Positions 21,987 through 32,142 of a stretch of DNA of 64,000 nucleotides are shown here, one piece after another. Positions within the stretch are counted from its first letter, which is position 1. Each line of letters starts with the position of its first letter. Both the position numbers and the translations under genes were made by a program. This DNA comes from Amoebophrya sp. A120 (Eukaryota; Sar; Dinophyceae; Syndiniales; Amoebophryaceae): contig CAJINV010000003.1 of NCBI GenBank assembly GCA_905178155.1, positions 4,307,835-4,371,834 of the forward strand, written 5' to 3'. The notes beneath the pieces were generated by a model. The model did not search any database and had not been told where the DNA came from. It saw nothing but the letters and a program-made list of their open reading frames with translations.

Positions 21987-24030
21987 CTATCTTTTTACTT
22001 CGCGAAACCCGCGGTAAAAGCGTTCGTGGTTCGTTCGTATTCTCTCAAGGACGGCCACTTTGTCCTCCTCTTTTTCAACAAGCAGGAAGTGTTCTATCTG
22101 GCCCCGACAGGCCTCCAAAGTCCACAAATAGGGCCCCATATGCTGAAAATTTTGTTCCCGCAGCTCGTCCTGATAATCGACGAAGCGGCCCCAGTCTGCC
22201 GCCGTCCAGTTCGCTAGCCGTTCCGGGCCGGGAAGCGCGAAGCAGGACCGTTCCGCGCCGTCCTCAATGAGCATGGCCGCCAGTGTGCGACCCGGGTTCC
22301 GCGGGCAAGGTACCGCGAAATCGTGCACGCGGCAGGGCTGTTCGTTGCCTGTTTGCAACTCCTGCAACTCCAAATAGTCCGTGCCGGTGTTGCGAAACGC
22401 GCCCATCCAAGGGTGGATCACGAAATCCTCGCGGTCGGTGATCTTCGAAAAGTCGTGCACGTTCCCCAGCGGCATCATCCCGCCCTTCTGCCCCTCGCCC
22501 AAGTCCAGCGCCTGCCGGTTCTCGTCCCCGAAGATCATGGTCTTCACGTCGACCTGAATGTCGCTCCAGTCGCCCACCTGGGCGGCGCGACTTCGGAAGG
22601 TACGGTGTCCGTACGCGATGTTGCGATCCGTGTCTCGAATGTAGCTGTTGATGTCTATCAGCAGCGTCGCGGGTTGCTTTCGGATGCAGTACAGCAGATC
22701 CTTTCGAAAGTACTCCACGGGGAGTGGCTTAATTCTATCATCCTCTGTCATTTCCCGGTGACCGCCAGCCGCCTCGATCTCCGCGTTGGTCTTCCCTTTG
22801 TGGTAAAAGTCGTGTACCTCCTGCGCGGCCTGGACACCCTCATGAGGCTGCACCGTTGTTTTCACGAAGCACTTGACATCCGGGGACCACTTCTCCAAAA
22901 CGAGAGTCAGTGTTTTTTGCAAGTAGCTCCACTCCTGTTCGTCTTTCACGCCGATCACAATTCCACATTGCTTGGAAAAATCATGCTGTGAGGACGGCCA
23001 CAATCTGATTCTTTCTGGACGACTACTAGAGCTAGTCCAGTTCAACATCACATGCAACAGACGATCACGCCGGCCCCACATCTACTGCGAGCCGCACAGC
23101 ATAATATCGCGAATCATTTTTTTCTGTCGATAAATCAATGTCGTTTTCCAGGAAATCTGGGTGATTTCTCAGTTCCCGCGCGCCCGCGGCGCCGTACCGC
23201 ATCAACGCGATGAGCGTGCCGCGGATGGGAAACCAATCGAGCTTCATTTCGTTCGTGAAAATGTCCGCGATCTCCTTGAAACTGCTGTGATAGTAGGCCG
23301 TGAAATCCTCATCGCTCAGCCCCTTTTGCTTGTCCACGTCCGTTCCCAGATGGTCCGCGTACGCGTCCTTCCCCGCCTGTATGTCCTCTGCGAACCACTG
23401 CCGGTACTTGTCCGCCCGCTCCCACCCGGACACGATGTTCCAGCCCTCGACGAGCCGGAGTAACCCGTCGTACGTGACGTCGCTAGACAGCTCGTGGTAC
23501 AGCGCGGTGAACTCCGCGACGATCTCCGCCGACTTCTTCAGCCGTTTCTGCTGCACTGCGATCTCGCTGTACGCGTCGGTGTACGTGACCGCCATGGTGT
23601 TTTCCAGCTCCAGCACGAGGGTCTGCAACGCGATCAAGGGGCACACGTCCACGATCACCTGCCGAAACTGCATCAGCGTCCCGCTCAGCCCGCCCACGTA
23701 CAGCTCGGCGCCCGAGTTGTAGAAGTCGTCGTAGTGCTTCTTGATGTGCTGGTACGTCATAAACATGTCCCCATTCTGAATACCCCCGCGCTCGCACGCG
23801 TTCCTCACCTTCTCCTCGGAAAACTTACCGGTGTGCTCGTCGCGCCCGGTCTCGGTTTCGATCAGCTCCCCGGGGTAGTCCGTCGGAAACCGGCTCACCG
23901 CCTCAAACTGGTCCGGCACAAGCGCGTCGCGATCACTCTGGGCTCGCGCTTTATCACTTGCGCTGGTGCTGAGAAAAAAAAAACGAACCAGGAGAAGAAG
24001 TAACGACTTGATGACAGCGAAAACCAACAT
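21987..24030 (-). CDS. Secretory-pathway protein with LicD/fukutin-like motif, 647 aa
   Basis: Two exons: 24030-23086 (315 codons) and 22985-21987, with a 100-bp GT-AG intron joining AVRLA to HDFSKQC in frame. The ATG at 24030 was chosen because it opens a strong signal peptide or anchor (MLVFAVIKSLLLLLVRFFFL). The upstream open frame begins with GTG. Residues 265-300 read WFPIRGTLIALMRYG followed by FLENDIDLSTEK, matching the LicD pattern GTLLG-x-R-x-G ... DDDIDI. LicD and fukutin proteins transfer phospho-sugar or phosphocholine groups onto glycans in the ER/Golgi. The C-terminal half (HDFSKITDREDFVIHPWMGA, WTAADWGRFVDYQDELREQN) is not recognised. Role inferred only from the short motif and leader. 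Confidence 0.6.
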
Positions 24031-24408
24031 CTTGTGAAAGCGAGATTTGGAGGCGTTGTGGAATATTGCGACGAGCCACACCGGTCTTCTTGCACTGGCA
24101 GTTCAATGCTACCGATCGCCTCCTTCAGATGATTGCGACTATTTGACCTTCGAATTACGCATGTCTGGCACGAGCCTTACGTCGGTACCCACAGCGGAAC
24201 AAATAAAAAAGAACCGGAGCATGTCGTCCACCAGCATCACCATTTTCAAAATCAAATTACTCAACATTTTTTCGCTATGAAACTTGGGAACGTCGCTGTG
24301 TGCTTTTGTATTTCAGAACTATATTCAACGAACCTCACGCGGAGCGGGTGCGGGAGCGGAGGCCGGGGACAAGACTATTCACCACAAAAAAACGTAAAGA
24401 AGTAGTCA
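24031..24408. other. Short intergenic stretch
   Basis: This holds the 5' flank of the LicD-like gene and 3' flank of the next upstream gene. No feature seen. Confidence 0.5.
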
Positions 24409-25424
24409 TCATTCGTCCCAGAACTGAAACCGCCCCCAGTCGAAGGTGGGCTTTTTCTTTGTTTTCTTGACTATCCAATGATGCGGCGTCTTGTTGATCA
24501 CAAACGGCTCTGGCGGTGGTGGCGGCGGGGGTAGTTTGGTATCACCGAGCGCTGCTACCACTTCGTTGTTCCTGAAATCAATCCTACCGCGGACGGGAAC
24601 CGGCATTTCAGCGGGCCAGCCTACGTGGATGTTCTCGAAAAAAAAGTTGTCGGGCTTCTCGTCGTTACCCGTTGGCTTGTCAGGAATGCTAGCTGTTGTA
24701 GTTTTGCGCCCTTACGTAGCGAGCTGGTTTATCAACGACCTCCTGCGAGGCGAGGCCGAGGCGAGCGAGCGCATACAATCAACAACCTCCTGCGACTCAG
24801 AATGTCTATAGGTCAATCATCTGCGTACGCTAAGAAGCAAAACTGCACTGCACACACTTTACCTTTCATCTTCTCTGACGCACAGTGGAGAAATGGACCG
24901 CATTGCTTGATAAAAGGAGCCTCCGAGCCGAGATCCTTTCCGAGATCCTTTAAATGTGGAGTGTCGACCGTCGACCACAAGTCCGGATTATCCCCTGCGG
25001 AATCCTCCTCCAACTTTTTGTGCAGATCGTCTACGTGGTGCTGGTGTTTCGCGCACTCGAGCTCCTTTATCTTATCTTCGCACCAATGGACCCGCGCCCA
25101 CTCTTTGTCGATCGTCTCGCTGTCGTCCTTCCCCCTTTGTGTCAGAATGTCCTCCGGAGGCGTATGGTCTCCCGCTGGTCCGTTGAAGTTACCTTTAACC
25201 TTATACAAAAAGTCGTAGATCGGTGTCTTGACGGCTGCGAAACTCGTCGTGGTACCATGACGCAGTCGTATTGTCCATGCAGGCGCCGAGGGGATCTCAC
25301 TTCTTCTCTGCAAAAATTTTTGGCTGCAGCTGCTTGGAAGTTGTAAGGCATCAAACTGTGCCTCCACGGCATTCGAGACAGCACTTTCGTAGTGCTGATT
25401 AAAATCCAAGGAGCGCAACATCAT
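24409..25424 (-). CDS. Hypothetical protein, 281 aa
   Basis: Two exons: 25424-24863 (phase 1) and 24692-24409. A 170-bp GT-AG intron joins SEKMKA to SIPDKPT in frame, 846 nt in total. The ATG at 25424 (MMLRSLDFNQHYES) is the first in frame; the open frame continues upstream without another ATG, so an additional 5' exon is possible. The middle is charged and helical (WARVHWCEDKIKELE, VDDLHKKLEED). The C-terminal part has a run of seven prolines followed by FVINKTPHHWIVKKTKKKPTF and ends RFQFWDE. No known family. The intron carries inverted repeats. Confidence 0.6.
24693..24862 (-). repeat. GT-AG intron with imperfect terminal inverted repeats
   Basis: Near the donor the minus strand reads GTGCAGTTTTGCTTCTTAGCG. 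The complement of the acceptor side reads GTTGTAGTTTTGCGCCCTTACG. Two internal direct repeats, GCAGGAGGTTGTTGAT and GCAGGAGGTCGTTGAT, lie between. The ends are not TAT...ATA and no clear 5-bp duplication is visible, so this may be an aged insertion or a different family. Confidence 0.45.
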
Positions 25425-25952
25425 TTTCGCTTCGCATCCAAGCGCTAGTATGTCGAGTCTGAGATGCTGGCTCACTTCGTTCCCATTACATCGGAGTCGT
25501 ATGCAGGCGGTAGTTCTGTAAAACTATCAATCTCTCTGCCTTTGATTGACACACTGACTCTAGTTCGATCTCGTCCTTGAGGACAAAACATATACTCTGG
25601 AATCACCAGCCCGGTGGAGATGCATTCGATTCTTCACATCATCGAGAACAATTTTGCAGAAGCAAGGCCTTCTGGATGACGACCGCGAAATCGAAACTAC
25701 GACACCCACACGACAAAGTGGCGAATCACGACTTACGATTTGAAGATATTGCTTTGCTATACAAAACTCACGGGCGAGGGATTCTGTGACGGGCACCAGA
25801 GCAACGCAGCGACATGTCGGACCGCTACAACTCTTCAGATCGAAGTTTCTCTGCGCACACTTAGTTCTGTGAATGTCAAAGGGTAAAAACCAAGCATGAG
25901 CTGCGTTGTGATTTCACCGTCCTGTTCGTTCTTGTTGCGCAATGTAATTTCA
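25425..25952. other. Intergenic, downstream of APC4
   Basis: A minus ORF at 25560-25796 (78 aa) could be an upstream exon of the 24409-25424 gene or chance. No domain or clean splice site was found. Confidence 0.4.
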
Positions 25953-28900
25953 TTATCCCTCATCCATACGATCCTCATCATCAACATCCTCAACGCAATA
26001 ATCTTCTTCGTCGTCTTCGAGATCCAATGTTAAGATTCTCTTGGATCCCCGGTCGTATAGAGTACAAACGCCACGAGCGAAAGACAGCGTCACTTCGAGA
26101 TTTTTACTGCCAGACCGATCGTTGTACTCCGGCGGCAATATGCGGCAGCGAAGCCCAGTTTCCTCAGGATTTTTTTGCATCTCCTCGTCGAGGTAGTAGG
26201 ATTCAGTATTGCTGGCAGCATTAGGCCTGTCGTCCTCCATCATAATTGGCTGCACTTTTCCACCGATAACGCGATGTGTGCCGGGTGCGCAGCAGTCTTG
26301 TGCGCCAGCTAATTCCAATTGTTCCAAGGGAATCAGGACCGCTACACACGTCGACGTCTCAGCAGTACTGTACAAGACCAGCAGCTGCTTCGAGGAGTAA
26401 AACTTCGCGGCGACGAACCGGGGCGCGGACGTCTTGTTTTTAAACATTACTCGCTTCCACCGATCCCGCTTCCTTGGTGGCATTTCACCGGACAAAGATC
26501 CTCCTTGATAGCCTGGAATCTTGCCGTCGCAGCCGTGGCAAGGCTGGATTTCCGCAGCACCAAGTCGGACTCGATCTTCAGACATCAAGACCTGCACAAA
26601 GGCATTCCCATCTTCTGCCCAGGCACTGTCAACAACACGACCAGTCGTGGTGCTTGTACAGGCGCCCGATGAATCGTGAATCCTGTTGCTGGCGATCCGT
26701 AGCGCAACCTCCTCTACCTCCACGGAATGCGCTGCGCATACGCTGGAGGCAGTTTCTGTAAGACACTCTTCGAACTCTTCCAGCAAACTCCAGAAGGTGC
26801 TAACCTCGATGACTTTCTCACTGCCGCTCATCTTACTGGACTGCGACACGTGATTCGCTTGCTCCCCCCTCCAACAAGTACTAGTCGTGAAGGCCGGATC
26901 GCGAATCCGCGATACCCGCACTGCGCTCGCGTCGCGTGCTCCAGACAGCTCTCTCGTGGGTGCCTCTGAGGACAATAGTGCTGTGACGACGTCAAGGGAC
27001 TGGGCGAAATCCTTATTCAGCATGACTGCCTCGACATGCGCTACCGGGGCGCACACTGGGGGAGGTGACTCGCCAGTGATTTTCCGCAGCACGTAGAACA
27101 AGCTCAACACGTAGATTTGGCACCGGTAGAGGGAAATGCCGAGGGCCTCACATGTCTCGGCAAGCAAGTGCGCTTTCTGTGCCGCCGTGCCTTTTTCCTC
27201 GGATTGTTCCTCTCCAAGCTGACAATTGGAAGACGAAATTGCCACCTCCGCAACGCCACGGGACGCTAGCAACAGATGGCGTGCGGCGGGCTCCATGCGT
27301 GTAGCGAGCTATCAAATGTAAAAGTGTCTGGGTCTGGAAGAATGCAGATTTTTGTCATGCTGCTTTTGCATGACACAAAATGTCTGTCATGGAAGCCCTA
27401 GCACCATAGGTTTCGAGAAGCTTCCGCTTTGCTTAATCCGCATGACAAATCCCCCATTTTCGTGAAAGGTAATGGGCGCCTTTTGCTGCCTATGCATGAG
27501 AGATTTGTCTGTGTTGTGAAATGCGCATCACAAGTTCGCATCCTTCCAGACCCAGACATTTTTACAGTTGATACGAGCAGCGTTTGCACGTATTCGATTG
27601 CGTTCAGCATCTGCTTTTCCATCCGATGGAGGTTGGGCAGGTAGATGTCAGAAACCCGACCGGTGTACATCGCATGCAACAAGTTCTCCTCGCGGGTCGC
27701 CTCGCTACTTTCAGTCCCGTCTGGAGATTCTCGGTCCTCGTCCTCGTCGCCGCCGAAGTGGGCCCGCAGGTGCTCATCAACCGAGGACGCGAGTTTGGAC
27801 TCAAGCGTTTTGCGCGCGCCAGAAAAGTGCCGCAGCATTTGCTCGCAGAAGGTTCGCATGGCGGTGAGCACACCACAGCAATGTTGACGACAAACGATGT
27901 TGCGCAAAATGATCGCCCGACGCGCAGGAGGCGCTAGCACTTTCCGAAGATCCAACAACCTGGTGTCGGAAGGTCCAGCGGTGGATGGCCTTGATGGCCT
28001 TTCGATCGTGATAAACTTTCCGTTGCAGTACATCGTCGTGCTGGCCGCGGAGATTTCGTCGTCTTGAAAACCAACGCTAGAGGTCGGGTTTGAAGACGAT
28101 TTGCAGCTCAGCTCAAGTACGCACAGCAAAGCCGCAGCGTTTTCCGAACCATGAAAGCGCATACCACTATCCACAGTGGGACTTAGGGGAGAGGGCGCGG
28201 CTGCATCCGGCCCTGCGCCTGCGGCAAGCGAGCATATCGACGCGACATGCTCGTTTAGCACAAAGCCGGCAATTTTCCCCGTCGCCGAAGTGACAAACAG
28301 GATATCTAGGGGCGGTAACTCGTCCGGTAGCACGCATTCTGGATGCACGGTCAGCGGTTGTGATGTCGCTCCAACTTGTTGGGGCACCGCGAAAATCGGA
28401 GGCAGTGTGGAGAGTTGAGCCAAGTAGCTACCAGAGAGTCCGATCGCTCCGTTGCCATGATTTCGGACTCCTGCGGAAGATTCATCCTGCACTGAGGTAG
28501 ATGACAAGAGGCTCTCCGGGTGCGCACCGTTCGACAGAAGGACCTTCCCCAGCTCATCCTGGAACATTGGCGATGTTAGAGAAGCACTGATGCCTTGGCT
28601 CTCCAGCAGGGGACACCAGCCCTCCGGCGTTGAGGAAGCTCCCAAACGGCGAAACAGTGAATGCAAGATTTTGGTTCGGCTTTCACAACTGGATGCAGAA
28701 GCAGATTCCGGACCGGTACTAAAATCTTGGCCTGTATTGATGTGATCATTCACGTGCGAAGTGCAACTACCGTGTCGAGTGTCGCTTCCCCCTCCTGGTC
28801 GATGCCAACATAATGCAGCTAGAGTGTCGTCGCTGGAGTTATTTCCTGCGCTTGAGTTTTTGCCTTGTTTTTTCGTACCTTTTTCGAACACGTTCGTGAA

Positions 28901-29338
28901 CTTGAAGAACATGCGCTCGGTAGCGATGTCGAAGACCGTGATGACAGATCGCCGACCTACTGCGAGAAACCGCCCGCAAGGCGACCACGCGGCCACGGTC
29001 CGCGACGCAGGCGCATGCGTTGCAGTAGATCTAGCGGCCGCACTCGAAGAAGAAGAAGAAGATGAGCTGCTAGAAGATGAGCTGCCAGAACAACTGGAGC
29101 TACTTGTGTGAAAAACTTTTCCGACTTTTTCTCCTGCATCTTCGGAGTTTTCAGCAGGAAGCGTTTCCGCGGGGGAAACCGCGGCCGCAAACACCAAATC
29201 ATTCTCGTCTTCTGCCAGGGGACGCAAGACCGCCAGCACATCCCCATCCACGACAGCCAGGAGGTCCTGCACGGGGTTCCACGCCACGCAGCGGACGTCG
29301 GCAGCAAGCTTCTCGCTCACCAGACGGAAACTACTCAT
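25953..29338 (-). CDS. ANAPC4: Anaphase-promoting complex subunit 4 (APC4)
   Basis: Two exons flank an introner at 27310-27573; the coding length after removal is 3117 nt, 1038 aa. The N-terminus FRLVSEKLAADVRCVAWNP and DLLAVVDGD match the APC4 WD40 start. A second blade-like segment is VAAWSPCGRFLAVGRRSVI. A poly-Ser tract of about 20 residues interrupts the propeller. The APC4 'long' domain follows (LLHAMYTGRVSDIYLP, then MLNAIEYVQTLLA), and the introner sits directly after this last helix. The C-terminal third is variable and ends in acidic EDVDDEDRMDEG. APC4 is a scaffold of the APC/C ubiquitin ligase that drives anaphase and mitotic exit. The length is a little above the human protein, accounted for by low-complexity inserts. 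Confidence 0.82.
27305..27578 (-). mobile_element. Introner element, family A copy 3, inside APC4
   Basis: The 264-bp element spans 27310-27573, with exact CGAGC repeats at 27305-27309 and 27574-27578. Left end on the plus strand: TATCAAATGTAAAAGTGTCT. Complement of the right end: TATCAACTGTAAAAATGTCT. Both continue GGGTCTGGAAG. Removal of 269 bp joins YVQTLL to ATRMEPAAR and merges two long open frames into one 1038-aa APC4. No GT-AG combination is available: the only GT start pairs with a TC end. Confidence 0.92.
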
Positions 29339-29949
29339 GGTGATCAGATTGTAAGCATTCCCAGTACCAGTTCTTTTTAAGCAGTCGGCTCTGATAGCGA
29401 ATCCGCAAGAAGGCCCTACTGGTACTGTGCTTCATCTTCTGTACCATACAAAAGCAGACTCACACGAACCATCTCAAGACAGTACGATCTATCCCATGCA
29501 ACACAAAGAAAAAAACAACAGGGACAACCACGCTCCTCACAATGATGAAGTACTGCAGCTACAACTACCTGACTTACAAGCTTACGACTGCGTTGGTCTT
29601 ACTTACAATTCCAAAAGCATACATAAGGCTGGATCATGCAGTTGCAGACCCGAGCGCAATCAATGCTTCACCAATGATCGTCACAGTCTCTTTCCGTTCT
29701 GTTCGAAAAGAAGATCAAGATCCAACCGGTGGTCACACACAAGGAAAAAAAAAAGGAGTTGCATTTGCGGATCCTGCAAGAGAACTTGCTCAGAACACTT
29801 GCTTGCGACACGAAAAAAAAAAAAAACGATTGCTTGCGATCAGCCCCGTGTAAAATCTGTAGTACGTTCAAAGTCGCTTGATAGTATATAGAAATTTCGC
29901 ATACTGTGTACATATGTGAGGACACTGAAAAGTCACTTCACACACACAA
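29339..29949. other. Intergenic, between NSRP1 and APC4
   Basis: No gene is supported. Two A-runs (about 10-14 bases) near 29743 and 29813 are the only notable features. Confidence 0.5.
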
Positions 29950-31299
29950 CTACTGTTTGTTCTTGCGCGCCAAGTAGCGCTCCTTTGCACTGAGTGCCCG
30001 CTGGTTTCGCTCGACCTTTTCAGCTTGCTGCTGTGCCTGGCGCTCGGCTTCTTTCTCCTTTTCCACCGCCGCGGCCGCCTCTGCGCGCACGCGCTTTTCC
30101 TCGGCTTCCTGCTGTTTCTGTGCGAGACTTGCTTCTGCACTCTGCATCTCGAGCTTGGGGCGTTTAGCCGTGTCCCCGCTGCCTTCAACATCCTTTTCAG
30201 CGTCGCGCTTCGTGGTCGAAGTGGTCGTTTCCGCTGCTGGATCGTCTGGCTTCGCTGCGCCCATAGTTGACATTTTGTCTGTCGCCTTCTGCGGTCCGGC
30301 TGTCAATCCCGGAGGCCTTTGCGGCCCTAAAGCGCTCATATTGTCTGCTGCTTTCGCTGGCGCCGCGGCCATACCAGGCGGACGCGCGGGGCCTACCGCC
30401 ACGCCGGCCGCTGGTGGTTTAGCAGGTTCTTCCCCCGGTGCCGTTGTTTTCTGATCTCCAAAGGCTTTCTTGGTCTGCTCCTCAGCACCTCCCGCACCCT
30501 CGCCTCTTCGCTCGTTGAGCAGCCGTTGGTGCAACTCACCGGAGAATCCCCACGCGGCCTTTGCGTTTTTCGCAAAAGCGGCCTCGTCGGCTTGGTCCTG
30601 TTCGAGGAGTTGTGCTTCAAACTTTTTCCGCTTCTCGAGTTCCCGTGCGTAGGCGCCGGTGACGAACGCCTCGGGCTTCTTTTCCTCCGCGTCCAGGGTG
30701 CGGTTGATTGCCCGCTGCTCCAAAATGGCCTTTTCGACGTCGCGCCGGTCCTTCGTCTCGCGCATCCCCTCCACGTACTGGCTCTTCTTTTGCGCGAGCT
30801 CCTCGTGGTACTTCTTATTCATGACCGTCAACCCAGTGCGCTTTACCTGCTCCAGCGCGTCCGTGGTCTGCATGTTGTGGTACTTCTTCTCCATCTCCGC
30901 GTCGTCTAGGTGTTCGTCGTACTGGAACACACTCGCGTCCGCCGCAATCATGGCATCCATCTGCTTCTGCAAGTTCTTCGACACGCCAGGAATGTGCGCA
31001 GCTGCAGTGCTACTTTTCGTGGAGGTAGTTACCGTCGTTGATGTTGAGGAGGACGAAACGGCGGCTACCGCACTGTGCGCGATAATGGTGGGGTGGTAAC
31101 CCTGCTTGATTCGCTCCGCTTCGAGGTTCTCCTGCGCGTCGATCGCCTCCTGAAACATCTTGGGAACCACGGCGGGCGCCTTCGCTTTCGCCAGACCTTG
31201 CTGCTGCGACAAGACACTGACCCCGAAGGCGCCAGGCTTCGCCTTCGCCGGACCCGTAGCGCCTGCGCCGGGCTTCGAAAACGACATTGAAAATTTCAT
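29950..31299 (-). CDS. NSRP1: Nuclear speckle splicing regulatory protein 1-like (NSRP1/CCDC55)
   Basis: Single exon, 449 aa, ATG at 31299. The family's conserved core lies at about 115-235: VFQYDEHLDD near its start, then SQYVEGMRETKDRRDVE, and EAFVTGAYARELEKRKKFEA. The last corresponds to the EAFVT-x-AY motif that defines NSRP1. Flanks are low-complexity: Ser/Thr-rich before the core and Ala/Pro/Gln-rich after it, with a highly charged coiled-coil tail (EKEKEAERQAQQQAEKVERN). NSRP1 is a nuclear speckle protein that affects alternative splice-site choice. It lies next to PRPF3, another splicing factor, on the same strand. Confidence 0.85.
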   Translation of the reverse strand: MKFSMSFSKPGAGATGPAKAKPGAFGVSVLSQQQGLAKAKAPAVVPKMFQEAIDAQENLEAERIKQGYHPTIIAHSAVAAVSSSSTSTTVTTSTKSSTAAAHIPGVSKNLQKQMDAMIAADASVFQYDEHLDDAEMEKKYHNMQTTDALEQVKRTGLTVMNKKYHEELAQKKSQYVEGMRETKDRRDVEKAILEQRAINRTLDAEEKKPEAFVTGAYARELEKRKKFEAQLLEQDQADEAAFAKNAKAAWGFSGELHQRLLNERRGEGAGGAEEQTKKAFGDQKTTAPGEEPAKPPAAGVAVGPARPPGMAAAPAKAADNMSALGPQRPPGLTAGPQKATDKMSTMGAAKPDDPAAETTTSTTKRDAEKDVEGSGDTAKRPKLEMQSAEASLAQKQQEAEEKRVRAEAAAAVEKEKEAERQAQQQAEKVERNQRALSAKERYLARKNKQ

Positions 31300-32142
31300 G
31301 GTGGGCGTGTTCTGCTCAAGAAAGAAAAAGAATTTCTAAAGTTTCTACTGGAGGTGGTGCGTGGGCAGTCTAGGTCTACACCTCCTCGCGTCCATATCTA
31401 CTTCTACACTACGCAACTTACAACAAACCATTTGCTGGGCAGCTTTAGTCGATTGTTCTTGTTCATACTAATACCTCCTACAAAGAATACTTTTGATTCT
31501 GGAAGGGTAGTTGCCTACTGGCAGAAATCTTACAATGAGAAGGAAGGGAAGAGGGACGCTAGCGGCTTTGTTTTTGATCGACGACCATGCACACTTCGAG
31601 AGCCATGAATTATTATCAAAGAAAAAAAGTTCGTCACGATCACTCATGCGCATTCTTGCAATACAAAATTGTTTGTCATGCGTAAAAATGCATCACAGCC
31701 AAACCTCATTAGGGATTTCCCTAGTGTTTCTGCAATACAAGGAAAGTTTGTGATGCTGAGAAAATTTGTAATGCATAACCTGCAAATTAGTGATTGTGAC
31801 AAACTTTTTTCTCTCCATAATTATAGACCCGGTTGCAATGTTGCGTTGCTCGCTTTGCTTGTCATTTTCTCGAAGTGCAGTGTCGCAACATCTCAGCGTC
31901 TTCTCTAGAATTTCTTTTTGCTGTGAACTTACTTACTTTGCAGAACCAGATCGATGAATTTTGGTATCATGCTTCGCGCCTTCTTCATGTCTTGCGAAAC
32001 ACACCAGAGTCTTTGTACCGGTAAAGAGCCTCTTGGAAGAAGCTTTGACAGTCGCTTCCTTTCGAAACCTTTTCTTTCCATTTTTGTCGTCGCTTTGTTG
32101 TGATACAGAGATACTTGTCGTGATCGATATTGCGTCAATGAA
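31300..32142. other. Intergenic, between PRPF3 and NSRP1; contains an introner-like element
   Basis: There is no supported gene. Its main content is the inverted-repeat element at 31614-31819. The remainder would be the 5' flank of NSRP1 and 3' flank of PRPF3. Confidence 0.5.
31609..31824. mobile_element. Introner-like element outside coding sequence
   Basis: The 206-bp element spans 31614-31819, with exact ATTAT repeats at 31609-31613 and 31820-31824. Left end: TATCAAAGAAAAAAAGTTCG. Complement of right end: TATGGAGAGAAAAAAGTTTG. Both continue TCAC(G/A)ATCACT. The TAT...ATA ends and 5-bp duplication match the intronic elements, and the interior shares short motifs with them (TTTGTAATGCA, GCATCACA). 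It lies upstream of NSRP1, in untranslated or intergenic DNA. Confidence 0.7.
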
